Part shown: positions 1 through 8,016 of the stretch, piece by piece
How the letters are laid out: the number at the start of each line of letters is the position of its first letter
How positions within the stretch are numbered: the first letter of the stretch is position 1
Assembly (NCBI GenBank): GCA_963735005.1
Contig: CAVTJA010000003.1
Location: 1 to 64,000, forward strand
Direction: 5' to 3'
DNA length: 64,000 bases
Origin: WTKG01 sp963735005
GTDB taxonomy: Bacteria; Actinomycetota; Actinomycetes; Actinomycetales; Demequinaceae
The notes under the pieces: generated by a model
Databases searched by the model: none
The model's input: only the letters and a program-made list of their open reading frames with translations
Told to the model about the DNA's origin: nothing
Made by a program: the position numbers and the translations under genes

Positions 1-14
1 GACATCCTTTCGAG

Positions 15-38
15 ATGGCCGCCCTTCGGGGCGGCCAT
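15..38 (+). terminator. Intrinsic terminator of an upstream transcript
   Basis: A perfect 10-bp stem (ATGGCCGCCC paired with GGGCGGCCAT) closes on a TTCG tetraloop and is followed by a T-rich stretch (TTCTCATTTT). This is a textbook rho-independent terminator and must end a gene or RNA lying before the window. Confidence 0.85.
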
Positions 39-63
39 TCTCATTTTCTGGCCCGGGTGTCTC

Positions 64-69
64 TACACT
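64..69 (+). promoter_or_regulatory. -10 hexamer TACACT before the TPR-like gene
   Basis: TACACT lies 25 bases before the ATG at 95, leaving a short leader that carries a GGAG ribosome-binding site at 87-90. No clear -35 is visible. It follows the terminator at 15-38, so a new transcript starting here is expected. Confidence 0.45.
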
Positions 70-94
70 CAATGACGTTGACGAATGGAGTGCC

Positions 95-1231
95 ATGAAC
101 GCCGAATCCGGCGCTGATCGCGGCCGCGAGGGCGGGCGCTCCGGTTCTGACCGGGGGTCAGGTAGCCGCCGCGGAAGCGGCGCAGGCCGACCCGAGCGCT
201 CCGGCGGCTCGCGTTCCGGCGCCCCACGCTCGGGAGCGCCTCGCACGGGTGGTGATCGCTCGGGCGCGCCCCGCGGCGACGGGCCACGTTCCGCGCCGCC
301 GCGTGCCGGCGGACCTCGCACGGGAGGTCCACGAGGCGGTGCCCCGCGCAGCGGAGGTCCGCGTTCAGACGGCGGCCGCGCTGGTGCAGCTCGACCCGAC
401 CGGGCAGGATCCGGGCGGCCCCCGCGGCCCGCTCGCGACGGCCGTAGCGACCAGCCCGAACGCGAATCCAGGCCGCGCATCGACGCGCCCCCCATTCCCG
501 ACGACGTGCACTTCTCCGACCTCGACAAGGAGACCCGCGCCCGCCTGCGCACCCTGAGCAAGGACAACGCGGAGGACGTCGGCCGCCACCTGGTGATGGC
601 GGGACTCCTCATCGAGGAGGAGCCGGAAGTCGCGTACAAGCACGCCCAGGTGGCGCTTGCGCGCGGCGGTCGGGTGGACGTTGTCCGCGAGGCCGCCGCA
701 ATCGCCGCCTACGCGACCGGCCGCTACGCGGAGGCGCTGCGGGAGTTCCGCACCGTGCGCCGCCTCAGCGGCGACAACGAGCACCTCCCGCTGATGGTGG
801 ACTGCGAGCGTGGGCTTGGAAGGCCCGAGCGCGCTATCGCGCTGTCCAAGGAACCCGAGGCAGCGACGCTGTCGCGTGACGCTAAGGCCGAGCTCGGCAT
901 CGTGGTTGCCGGGGCGCGCATGGACCTTGGCGACATGGACGCGGCGATCGCGACGCTGCTCGCCATCGAGGCACCGTCGCTGTCCGTGCTGGCGCGCGTG
1001 TCCGAGGCGCTCTCCGACATCTACCGCGCCGCAGGCCGCGATGCGGAGGCCGACGCGGTTGACGCCGCGACGGCGGAGCGCGCAAAGGGTCAGCCCCACG
1101 ACGGCCAGGACGAGCCCGCCATTGTCGTATTCGACACGGCGACGGAGAACGTCGACGAGCCGCCCGAACTCACGCCATCGAACGACGCCCCCGTTGAGGG
1201 ACCGTCGTCAGAGGAGGAAAGCGCATCATGA
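95..1231 (+). CDS. Arg/Gly-rich disordered N-terminus plus TPR-like helical protein, function unknown
   Basis: The 378-residue product has three parts. Residues 1-125 are low-complexity and strongly basic, built from loose GxPR/GAPR-type repeats (for example GAPRSGAPRTGG), resembling RGG-box regions that bind RNA in other proteins. Residues 130-330 form repeated amphipathic helices like TPR units. The last 45 residues are acidic. The gene comes first in a run that matches M. tuberculosis Rv1691-Rv1700, where Rv1691 is also a TPR-like protein of unknown role. The start has GGAG at 87-90. Its stop overlaps the next ATG (ATGA), so the two are probably co-translated. Function is not known; the TPR call rests on helix pattern and gene order only. 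Confidence 0.8.
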   Translation: MNAESGADRGREGGRSGSDRGSGSRRGSGAGRPERSGGSRSGAPRSGAPRTGGDRSGAPRGDGPRSAPPRAGGPRTGGPRGGAPRSGGPRSDGGRAGAARPDRAGSGRPPRPARDGRSDQPERESRPRIDAPPIPDDVHFSDLDKETRARLRTLSKDNAEDVGRHLVMAGLLIEEEPEVAYKHAQVALARGGRVDVVREAAAIAAYATGRYAEALREFRTVRRLSGDNEHLPLMVDCERGLGRPERAIALSKEPEAATLSRDAKAELGIVVAGARMDLGDMDAAIATLLAIEAPSLSVLARVSEALSDIYRAAGRDAEADAVDAATAERAKGQPHDGQDEPAIVVFDTATENVDEPPELTPSNDAPVEGPSSEEESAS

Positions 1232-2235
1232 CCGCAGCAGGGCTACTGTCGAGCGACACGCCTCTCCAGGAGGCGTACGACGTCGCGCTCGTCGACCTCG
1301 ACGGCGTCACCTACAAGGGTCGCAACGAGATCCCCAGCGCCCCGCCCGCCCTGGCGGCGGCGCGTGCGGCCGGCATGATGCTGCGATTCGTCACGAACAA
1401 CGCCAACCGCGCGCCCGAGACGGTCGCTGAGCACCTCACGGAGGTGGGCATCCCAGCCACGGCCGACGAGATCCTCACCGCCGCGCAGGCCGGCGCAGCG
1501 CTGGTAGCGACCCGAGTCGCCGCAGGCTCGCGCGTCCTGGTCATCGGCGGCGACGGCCTGCGCGCCGCGGTGCGCGCGGAGGGATTCGAGGTCGTGACGA
1601 GCGCGGACGACAAGCCCGCCGCCGTCGTGCAGGGGTACGCCCCGGGCCTCGGTTGGGCCGACCTCGCGGAAGCCGCCTATGCGATCAACGCCGGGGCGGT
1701 ATTCATCGCGACCAACCTCGACAAGACCTTGCCAACGGAGCGCGGATTTGCCCCCGGCAACGGTTCGCTCGTGGGCGCGGTCCAGATCGCGACGGGCGTC
1801 ACGCCTGCGGCCGCTGGGAAGCCCGAGCCTGGCATGTTCTTGCTAGCCGCGTCGCGAGCGAGCGCCGAGCGCCCGCTCGTCATCGGTGATCGCCTCGACA
1901 CCGACCTCAAGGGGGCCCGCGCGGCGGAGATTCCCGGACTTCTCGTGCTGACGGGGGTGAACGGCGCCGCCGACGCAGTGGCCGCGCCTGCGGGCGAGCG
2001 CCCTAGCTTCATAGGCGCGGACCTCTCAACTTTGGCCGAGTCCCACCCCGCGGTCGTGGTGGCGGGACAGTGGCGCGTCGTGCGTGACTCCCGCGCCCGG
2101 GTGGTCGACGCGCGGCTGGAGATTGAGGGGCAAGGCCTCGATGCGGTGAGGGCCGCGTGCGCCGCGGCGTGGGAGGCAGCCGACACGGGTGTGATGTTCA
2201 CGCTTGAGGCCGCGCACATCGACGGGTTACTGTGA
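1228..2235 (+). CDS. HAD-superfamily (class IIA, NagD-like) phosphatase
   Basis: This is a 335-residue HAD hydrolase. Motif I is DLDGVTYKG with the nucleophile and acid/base aspartates at D23 and D25. Motif II lies in LRFVTNN, and motif IV is GDRLDTD. The NagD/Rv1692 type has a C2 cap inserted between motifs II and III and dephosphorylates small phosphometabolites; Rv1692 is reported to be a glycerol 3-phosphate phosphatase, so that activity is a reasonable guess here. About 60 residues follow the HAD core. The ATG overlaps the preceding stop by four bases and has a GGAGG site upstream. The next small gene begins four bases after the stop, consistent with one operon. Confidence 0.9.
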   Translation: MTAAGLLSSDTPLQEAYDVALVDLDGVTYKGRNEIPSAPPALAAARAAGMMLRFVTNNANRAPETVAEHLTEVGIPATADEILTAAQAGAALVATRVAAGSRVLVIGGDGLRAAVRAEGFEVVTSADDKPAAVVQGYAPGLGWADLAEAAYAINAGAVFIATNLDKTLPTERGFAPGNGSLVGAVQIATGVTPAAAGKPEPGMFLLAASRASAERPLVIGDRLDTDLKGARAAEIPGLLVLTGVNGAADAVAAPAGERPSFIGADLSTLAESHPAVVVAGQWRVVRDSRARVVDARLEIEGQGLDAVRAACAAAWEAADTGVMFTLEAAHIDGLL

Positions 2236-2239
2236 CCTC

Positions 2240-2413
2240 ATGTCGAAACTCGAACCCACCCGCGACGCGCTCGGCGAGACTAAGTACCCCGCCGAGGTGG
2301 AAGAGGCGCTCAAAGCCGTGAGCGAGGTCCCTGACGACCCCGAAGCTCAGGCCGAGTACTTCGATAAGGTGCAGGACGCCCTGTCGACGCGGCTGAACCG
2401 CGAGGAATCCTAG
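2240..2413 (+). CDS. Small conserved hypothetical protein (57 aa)
   Basis: This is a short acidic, helical protein of 57 residues (MSKLEPTRDALG... RLNREES) lying between the HAD phosphatase and tlyA. M. tuberculosis has a small hypothetical gene, Rv1693, in the same position. An in-frame ATG lies earlier at 2204, but it is inside the phosphatase; the ATG at 2240 fits the operon spacing better. No domain is recognised. A role linked to the phosphatase or to TlyA is only suggested by position. Confidence 0.7.
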   Translation: MSKLEPTRDALGETKYPAEVEEALKAVSEVPDDPEAQAEYFDKVQDALSTRLNREES

Positions 2414-2420
2414 ACCAGGG

Positions 2421-3251
2421 ATGCGCCTCGACCGCGCGCTGCACGCGCGCGGGCTGGCACGCTCGCGCTCGCATGCCCAAAGCCTGATCGCCGCCGGGGC
2501 GGTGCGCGTCGACGGCGCCGTCGCCACTAAGCCCGCCATGGACGTCGGCGACGAGCCGATCGAGGTCGCCGGGTCCGATAACTACGTGTCGCGCGCGGCA
2601 GGCAAGCTCCTGGGGGCGCTCGACCGCTTCGCGCCAGACGGGCTCTCGCCGGCGGGTCGCCGATGCCTCGACGCGGGCGCGTCCACGGGCGGCTTCACGC
2701 AGGTGCTGCTCGAGCGCGGAGCCGCAGGCGTGCTCGCCGTGGACGTGGGGCACGGGCAGATATCGCCGGTGGTGGCCGCCGACCCGCGCGTGGACGTGCG
2801 CGAGGGCGTCAACGTCCGCGACTTCACCCCTGAGACCGAAGCCGACCGCGTCGAACTCCTTACCGCGGACCTCTCGTTCATCTCGCTGACGCTGGTGATA
2901 CCGGCCCTTGCGGCGTGGCTCGCCCCGGGCGCGGATGCGCTCCTGATGGCCAAGCCCCAATTCGAAGTCGGGCGCGAAAAACTCGGTGCGGGGGGCGTCG
3001 TCCGTTCCCCGGCTGACCGCGAATGGGCCGTCCTCGAGGTCGCCGATGCGTGCCTTGGGGCACAACTCGAGGTTTACGACGTGGCGCGCTCACGAGTGTC
3101 TGGCCCGTCTGGCAATGTGGAATTCTTCGTCTGGTGCGGCAAACCGTGGCAGGCTGAGCAGCAGGTGAGTGCGCCAGGACCAGTTCGGCGCGCTCTAGAC
3201 CGCGAACGGCTCGTCAGCGCCGTTCGCCGCGAGGTGAAGGGGGCGGAATGA
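2421..3251 (+). CDS. tlyA: TlyA family rRNA (cytidine-2'-O)-methyltransferase
   Basis: The product (276 aa) has an N-terminal S4 RNA-binding domain at residues 1-60 and an FtsJ-like SAM methyltransferase domain. The SAM-binding motif LDAGASTGGFTQ is near residue 83, followed by LLTADLSFISL and the lysine of LLMAKPQFEVG, which fit the catalytic pattern of 2'-O methyltransferases. In mycobacteria TlyA methylates C1409 of 16S and C1920 of 23S rRNA and sets capreomycin sensitivity. The length is typical. The stop overlaps the nadK ATG by four bases, so the two are translationally coupled. Confidence 0.95.
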   Translation: MRLDRALHARGLARSRSHAQSLIAAGAVRVDGAVATKPAMDVGDEPIEVAGSDNYVSRAAGKLLGALDRFAPDGLSPAGRRCLDAGASTGGFTQVLLERGAAGVLAVDVGHGQISPVVAADPRVDVREGVNVRDFTPETEADRVELLTADLSFISLTLVIPALAAWLAPGADALLMAKPQFEVGREKLGAGGVVRSPADREWAVLEVADACLGAQLEVYDVARSRVSGPSGNVEFFVWCGKPWQAEQQVSAPGPVRRALDRERLVSAVRREVKGAE

Positions 3252-4105
3252 CACGGCGCATCTTGGTGATCGCGCACCCCAGCCGCACGGGGTCGCTTGA
3301 GGCGCGCGACGCCGCGGCCGAGGCCCTGCGTAGCTTCGGCGTTGACGCGGTCATCGAGCACGACCCGAGCGACGGAGACGTCGAGGCAGCGCTCGTCCTT
3401 GGTGGCGATGGCACCATGCTGCATGCGGCCCACGTCACGCGCGGCACGGGCATTCCGTTGCTGGGCGTCAACCTTGGCCGCGTGGGCTTCCTCGCCGAGA
3501 TCGAGCGCGACGGCGTGCTCGAGGCGGCCGAATGCCTCGCCGGCCGCACGTATCACGTCGAGGAGCGCGGCACCCTCGACTGGTCCGTCGTTGCGGACGG
3601 CGAGGAGCTGCACCGAGACTGGGCGCTGAACGAGGTCACCATCGAGCGCAGGAACCCGCTACGCACCCTCGAGGTGTGCGTCGCGGTGGACGCCACCGTC
3701 ATGTCAGCCTTCGGCTGCGACGGCGTCGTGGTGTCGACGCCAACCGGCAGCACCGCGCATGCGTTCAGCGCCGGCGGCCCGGTCGTGTGGCCGGACGTCG
3801 AGGCGCTCTTGCTTGTCCCGCTCGCGGCGCACGCGCTCTTCGCGCGGCCGCTGGTGGTTGGCCCCGACACGATGTTCGCCATCCAGGTGCAGGGGAATTC
3901 GTCGTCAGCGGGAATCGCGGTCGCCGACGGCGCGCGCACCGTGGACGTCCCGCTTGGCGCGACGGTCCAGGTGAGCCTGTCGTCCCATGTGGTGAGGCTC
4001 GCGCGCAAGAGCGACGACACCTTCACCGACCGGCTCATCGACAAATTCGATCTGCCCACCGACGGCTGGCGCGGCGAGCGCGCCCACCCGTCGCGCGAGG
4101 AGTAG
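3248..4105 (+). CDS. nadK: NAD kinase
   Basis: This 285-residue enzyme phosphorylates NAD to NADP. The hallmark GGDGT motif is at residues 52-56 (VLGGDGTMLHAA). It is followed by NLGRVGFLAEIE and by STPTGSTAHAFSAGGPVV, the conserved substrate loop; His replaces the more usual Tyr in GSTAYA. Length and motif order match actinobacterial PpnK. It lies between tlyA and recN, as in M. tuberculosis (Rv1694-Rv1696). Its ATG overlaps the tlyA stop (ATGA), and recN begins two bases after its stop. Confidence 0.96.
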   Translation: MTRRILVIAHPSRTGSLEARDAAAEALRSFGVDAVIEHDPSDGDVEAALVLGGDGTMLHAAHVTRGTGIPLLGVNLGRVGFLAEIERDGVLEAAECLAGRTYHVEERGTLDWSVVADGEELHRDWALNEVTIERRNPLRTLEVCVAVDATVMSAFGCDGVVVSTPTGSTAHAFSAGGPVVWPDVEALLLVPLAAHALFARPLVVGPDTMFAIQVQGNSSSAGIAVADGARTVDVPLGATVQVSLSSHVVRLARKSDDTFTDRLIDKFDLPTDGWRGERAHPSREE

Positions 4106-4107
4106 CA

Positions 4108-5796
4108 GTGCTTCACGAACTCAGCATCGAAAACCTTGGCGTCATCGCGTCCGCGCGCCTGACGTTCGGCCGCGGACTGACGGTGGTCACCGGCGAGACG
4201 GGTGCGGGCAAGACGATGGTGCTCACGGGCCTCACGCTCGTTACCGGTGGCAAGGCCCCGGCCGGGCTGGTGCGCGGTGACGCCGACGCCGCGCTCGCCG
4301 AGGCGATCATCGACGTCCCTGAGGGCACGGAGGCCGCGGCGGCTTTGGAGGACGCGGGCATCCTCCGCGAGGACGACGGCACGGTCGTCATCTCCCGGTC
4401 GCTCGGCTCTCAGACCCGTTCGCGCACGGTCGTGGGGGGCAGGCAGATCCCGCAGGCGCTGCTCGCGGACTGCGCCGCAGATCTGCTGACCGTCCACGGA
4501 CAGAGCGACCAGGTCCACCTGCGGTCGCCCGCGCGCCAGCGCGACACGCTCGACCGCCACGCGGGCGCGGAGCACCTCTCCACGTTGGAGCGCTACCGAC
4601 AGGCGTGGGCCGAGCTTGGGCAGGAGCGCGAAGAGCTCGCGCGCATGCAGGCTGGCGCGGACTCCGAGCGCCAGGCCGCCCAGCACATGCGCGACGACCT
4701 CGCCGCTGTCGCGGCCATCGACCCGCAACCCGGCGAGGACGAGGCGCTGGCGGCCGAGGCGAAGGTGCTTGAGAACGCCGAGGCCGTGCGATTCGGAGCG
4801 GCGCACGCCCGCGAGGCGCTCACCGGCGAGGCCGAGGGCTCCGTCGCGGCAGCGCTCGAGACCGCCAAGCGAGCGCTAGCGGACGCTGCGCAACACGACG
4901 AAACCCTTGCCGCGCACGTGACAAGCATCGAGGGCGCGGGCTACGCACTCGCCGACGTCGGCCTCGAGCTCACCCGGTATCTCGACGGTTTGGACGGCGA
5001 GCCCGGGCGGCTCGACCAGGTGCAGGAGCGGCGCAGCGAGATCGCCCAGCTGTGCAGGCGGCTCGGACGCGACCTGCCCGGTGTTTTTGCCTTCGCCGAG
5101 GAGGCGGCTGCCCGGGTCGCTGACCACGACTCGTGGGACGAGCGCCTCGAGGCGCACCAGGCGCGGGTAGCCCAGCTCGAGGCAGAGGTTGACTCCCTTG
5201 GGGCCCAGATCCACGAGGGCCGCGAGCGGGCGGGCCACACCCTTGCGGCGGCCGTGAACGGCGAACTCGAGCAGCTCGCGATGGCCACGGCGACGTTCGG
5301 AGTCATGGTTGCGGCCAGCGAGCCGGGGCCGTTTGGTGCGGACGACGTCTCGATGACCCTGTCCGCCCACCCCGGCGCGCCGCCGCGCCCCGTTGCCGAC
5401 GCCGCATCTGGTGGTGAACTTAGCCGCATCATGCTTGCGCTTGAGGTGTCACTTGCGGCAGGGACCACGTCGCCCTCGCACACGTTCGTCTTCGACGAGG
5501 TAGACGCTGGCGTGGGCGGCAAGGCCGCCATCGCTGTGGGTCGCCGGCTTGCCGAGCTCGCACGAAGCCAGCAAGTGCTGGTGGTTACGCACCTAGCCCA
5601 GGTCGCCGCCTTTGCCGACCACCACATCGTCGTCACGAAGGACACCGACGGCTCGGTCACCACGTCACAGGTTGTCGAGGTGACGGGCGAGGCGCGCGTC
5701 CAGGAGGTGGCGCGGCTGCTGAGCGGCCAGGAGGATTCGACGACTGCGCGTGCTCACGCGTTGGAACTTATCGAAGGGTCCGCCGTCTCGCGGTAG
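4108..5796 (+). CDS. recN: DNA repair ATPase RecN
   Basis: RecN is an SMC-like ATPase that acts at double-strand breaks. The GTG start at 4108, just after the nadK stop, gives 562 residues beginning VLHELSIENLGV, the normal RecN start. Walker A is GETGAGKT at residues 29-36. A long charged helical middle (about 150-370) forms the coiled-coil arms. The C-terminal head has the signature ASGGELSRIMLALE and Walker B TFVFDEVDAGVGG. The same frame stays open upstream to 3532, but that is a chance opening inside nadK. No LexA box is visible immediately upstream; transcription probably comes from the operon. Confidence 0.95.
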   Translation: MLHELSIENLGVIASARLTFGRGLTVVTGETGAGKTMVLTGLTLVTGGKAPAGLVRGDADAALAEAIIDVPEGTEAAAALEDAGILREDDGTVVISRSLGSQTRSRTVVGGRQIPQALLADCAADLLTVHGQSDQVHLRSPARQRDTLDRHAGAEHLSTLERYRQAWAELGQEREELARMQAGADSERQAAQHMRDDLAAVAAIDPQPGEDEALAAEAKVLENAEAVRFGAAHAREALTGEAEGSVAAALETAKRALADAAQHDETLAAHVTSIEGAGYALADVGLELTRYLDGLDGEPGRLDQVQERRSEIAQLCRRLGRDLPGVFAFAEEAAARVADHDSWDERLEAHQARVAQLEAEVDSLGAQIHEGRERAGHTLAAAVNGELEQLAMATATFGVMVAASEPGPFGADDVSMTLSAHPGAPPRPVADAASGGELSRIMLALEVSLAAGTTSPSHTFVFDEVDAGVGGKAAIAVGRRLAELARSQQVLVVTHLAQVAAFADHHIVVTKDTDGSVTTSQVVEVTGEARVQEVARLLSGQEDSTTARAHALELIEGSAVSR

Positions 5797-5818
5797 GACA
5801 TGAGACGATAGGGAAACC

Positions 5819-6976
5819 ATGGCACGTAAGCGACTTTTCGGTTCGGACGACGGCGGCGCCATCACTGGCGTGGCCCGAGTGGACGCAAGCCCCCAACAGT
5901 TGGCTCGCCGCCTGCGCAAGGGCGAGGTTGCGGTCATCGACGTGATGGACCTCGACCAACGCACGGCCGAGGCGATCGCGAGTCGCAGGCCCGCCGCCGT
6001 GCTCAACGCGCGCACCTCGATCTCTGGCCGGTACCCGAATGGCGGCCCCCGCGTGCTGGTGGACGCAGGCATCCCGCTTGTGGACGACTTCGGCCAAGAC
6101 CTGCTCACCCTCAGGGACGGCGTGAAGGTGCGCGTCGATGGCAACGACGTCTACCGCGGCGAGGAGCTCGTCGCGTCTGGTCTCATCGCCACCGACGCGA
6201 CCGTCACCGACGCCATGCGGCTCGCGACCGAGGGCATGAACGTCCAGCTAGCGACCTTCACCGCGAATGCGATGGACCACGTCGCGCACGACGCACCCAT
6301 GCTTCTCGAAGGCAAAGGGTTGCCGTACACCGAGATCAAGATGCGCGGCCAGCAGGTGCTGGTGGTCGCCGCTGGGTACGGTCACGAGGAGCAGCTGAAG
6401 GCGATTCGCGGGTACCTGCGGGAGCGGCGCCCGATCATCATCGCCGTGGGCGAAGCCGCCGAGGCCGTCGTCAAGTCCGCGTACGCGCCAGCGATCATCA
6501 TCGGCAGCATCGAGGGCCTTTCTGACGAGGCCGTGACTTCCGCGCGCGAGGTCATCTTGCACGACCCTCGCGGCGGCGATGCCGGGGCCTCCCGTGCCGA
6601 CGCCCTGAACGTGAAGCACCGCGAGGCAGACTCGACCGTCGCGAGCGCGGATCTCGCGATCCTGATGGCCCACGCGGCCGGCGCATCGGTGATCGCGACC
6701 GTCGGCATCGAGTCCCACCTGCTCGACTTCCTTGAGCAGGGCCAGAACGCGAGCGCTTCGACGTTCCTCGCCAGGCTGGTGGCAGGCGGAGTGCTGATAG
6801 ACGCCTCGACGCTCACCAAGGTCTACAAGCATCGCTATTCGCCGTGGACGCTGATCGCGCTCGTGCTCTCCGCGCTGTTCGTGCTAGGCAACGCGCTAGC
6901 GCTCACCCCGGGGGGCGCCGCCTGGCTCAGGAGCGTCTGGCCCCAAATCGCCAGCCTGTTTGGAGCGTCAGCGTGA
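5819..6976 (+). CDS. steA: SteA-type putative cytokinetic ring protein
   Basis: The 385-residue product matches the SteA/Rv1697 family. The N-terminal region (MARKRLFG... DVMDLDQRTAEAI) and central region resemble a thiamine-pyrophosphokinase-like fold, and one C-terminal membrane segment follows (WTLIALVLSALFVLGNALAL, near residues 343-362). In Corynebacterium glutamicum SteA localises to the division ring and acts with SteB in cell separation. The start has AGGGA upstream. The stop overlaps the next GTG by four bases (GTGA), pairing it with the SteB-like gene. Position between recN and pyrG matches M. tuberculosis. The gene symbol is by family resemblance. Confidence 0.85.
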   Translation: MARKRLFGSDDGGAITGVARVDASPQQLARRLRKGEVAVIDVMDLDQRTAEAIASRRPAAVLNARTSISGRYPNGGPRVLVDAGIPLVDDFGQDLLTLRDGVKVRVDGNDVYRGEELVASGLIATDATVTDAMRLATEGMNVQLATFTANAMDHVAHDAPMLLEGKGLPYTEIKMRGQQVLVVAAGYGHEEQLKAIRGYLRERRPIIIAVGEAAEAVVKSAYAPAIIIGSIEGLSDEAVTSAREVILHDPRGGDAGASRADALNVKHREADSTVASADLAILMAHAAGASVIATVGIESHLLDFLEQGQNASASTFLARLVAGGVLIDASTLTKVYKHRYSPWTLIALVLSALFVLGNALALTPGGAAWLRSVWPQIASLFGASA

Positions 6977-7938
6977 TCGACTTCAGGTACCACGTCATCT
7001 CCATTACCGCCGTGTTCCTTGCGCTTGCCGTGGGCGTGGTTCTGGGCTCTGGGCCGCTTCGCACCGCGCTTGTCGACGAGGTCACCCAGGAGTCGGACCA
7101 GCTGCGCGAGCAGCTCAAGGAGTCTCAGGCCAACGTCGATCGCGAACGCGAGTCGGCCGTGATCGGCGAGAAGTTTGTCACCGATGCCGCCGACGTCCTG
7201 GTGGGCGGGACGCTTGAGGACGTCAATGTGGCGATCATCCGCGTCCACGACCCGGACGACGCCGACGTCACCGCCGTCCGCGACCGCCTGGTCAGCGCGG
7301 GCGCAAACGTCACCACGTACCTGACGATCGAGCCCGCGTGGACCGACAACGACCAGGCGACGTTCCGCGCATCGTTCGCTCAGCAGGTTGCCGACAACGT
7401 CCTTGGGGTCGACACGACGATCGCGCCGGAGCGGATGCTCGCGCACACTCTCGGCCAGGTGCTCGCGCCAAGCGTGATCCCGGCTGGTTCAGAGACCGAG
7501 GGCACCGACATCAACACAGACTTCCCCGACGAATCGAGCGCAACGGACCGCGCCGACGTCCTGCTCGCGTTGCTCAAGAACGGCAACTTCCTCACCGGGA
7601 CGGTGGTGGGCGAGCCCGACGCCGTGGTCATCGTGGCGGGCCCCGGCCCGGAGGACGAGGACCAGCGGGCGGCCGAATCCGAGACGTTTGCGCAGATGGC
7701 GGGAATCCTCGACGAGTATCTCGGCTCGACCGTGGTCGCGTCTGGCGGGACGTCCATCGACGATATCCCCACGGCGGTTCAGTCCTCCGCGCTGCTGAGC
7801 GGCCGCGTCACCACCGTGAGTTATGCGCTGAACTTCTACGGCAACTTCACGGTCGCGCTCGCGCTTGCGCGCGAGATCGAGGGGGAGTCCGCCCACTACG
7901 GCCTGGGCGACGACTCGACGCTCTTCCCGTCCGGCTGA
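6973..7938 (+). CDS. steB: SteB/MctB-like membrane-anchored protein
   Basis: The GTG start at 6973 gives 321 residues beginning VIDFRYHVISITAVF, with one N-terminal membrane anchor (residues 7-27) and then a short coiled coil (DEVTQESDQLREQLKE). The rest is predicted outside the membrane. The homologue in M. tuberculosis, Rv1698 (MctB), was described as a copper-transport protein; in corynebacteria the family is SteB, the partner of SteA in septal wall processing. A single anchor and the tight overlap with steA favour the division role. Which role holds here cannot be read from sequence. Confidence 0.85.
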   Translation: MIDFRYHVISITAVFLALAVGVVLGSGPLRTALVDEVTQESDQLREQLKESQANVDRERESAVIGEKFVTDAADVLVGGTLEDVNVAIIRVHDPDDADVTAVRDRLVSAGANVTTYLTIEPAWTDNDQATFRASFAQQVADNVLGVDTTIAPERMLAHTLGQVLAPSVIPAGSETEGTDINTDFPDESSATDRADVLLALLKNGNFLTGTVVGEPDAVVIVAGPGPEDEDQRAAESETFAQMAGILDEYLGSTVVASGGTSIDDIPTAVQSSALLSGRVTTVSYALNFYGNFTVALALAREIEGESAHYGLGDDSTLFPSG

Positions 7939-8002
7939 CGCTGCGCTCGCCCCGGTTCCGGCAATCGTCCCGCGCGTCTGGGGCAAGCGCCGACTATTGC
8001 TG

Positions 8003-8008
8003 TACTCT
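8003..8008 (+). promoter_or_regulatory. -10 hexamer TACTCT for a leaderless pyrG transcript
   Basis: TACTCT is preceded by TG (TGTACTCT) and ends eight bases before the GTG at 8017. There is no ribosome-binding site, so transcription probably starts at or next to the GTG. This favours GTG 8017 over the in-frame TTG at 8008. Confidence 0.5.
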
Positions 8009-8016
8009 TGAAGTCC

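Noticed and set aside
3532..4107. Upstream open extension of the recN frame inside nadK
   Set aside because: It is Arg-rich shadow sequence in another frame of nadK; RecN homology begins exactly at the GTG at 4108.
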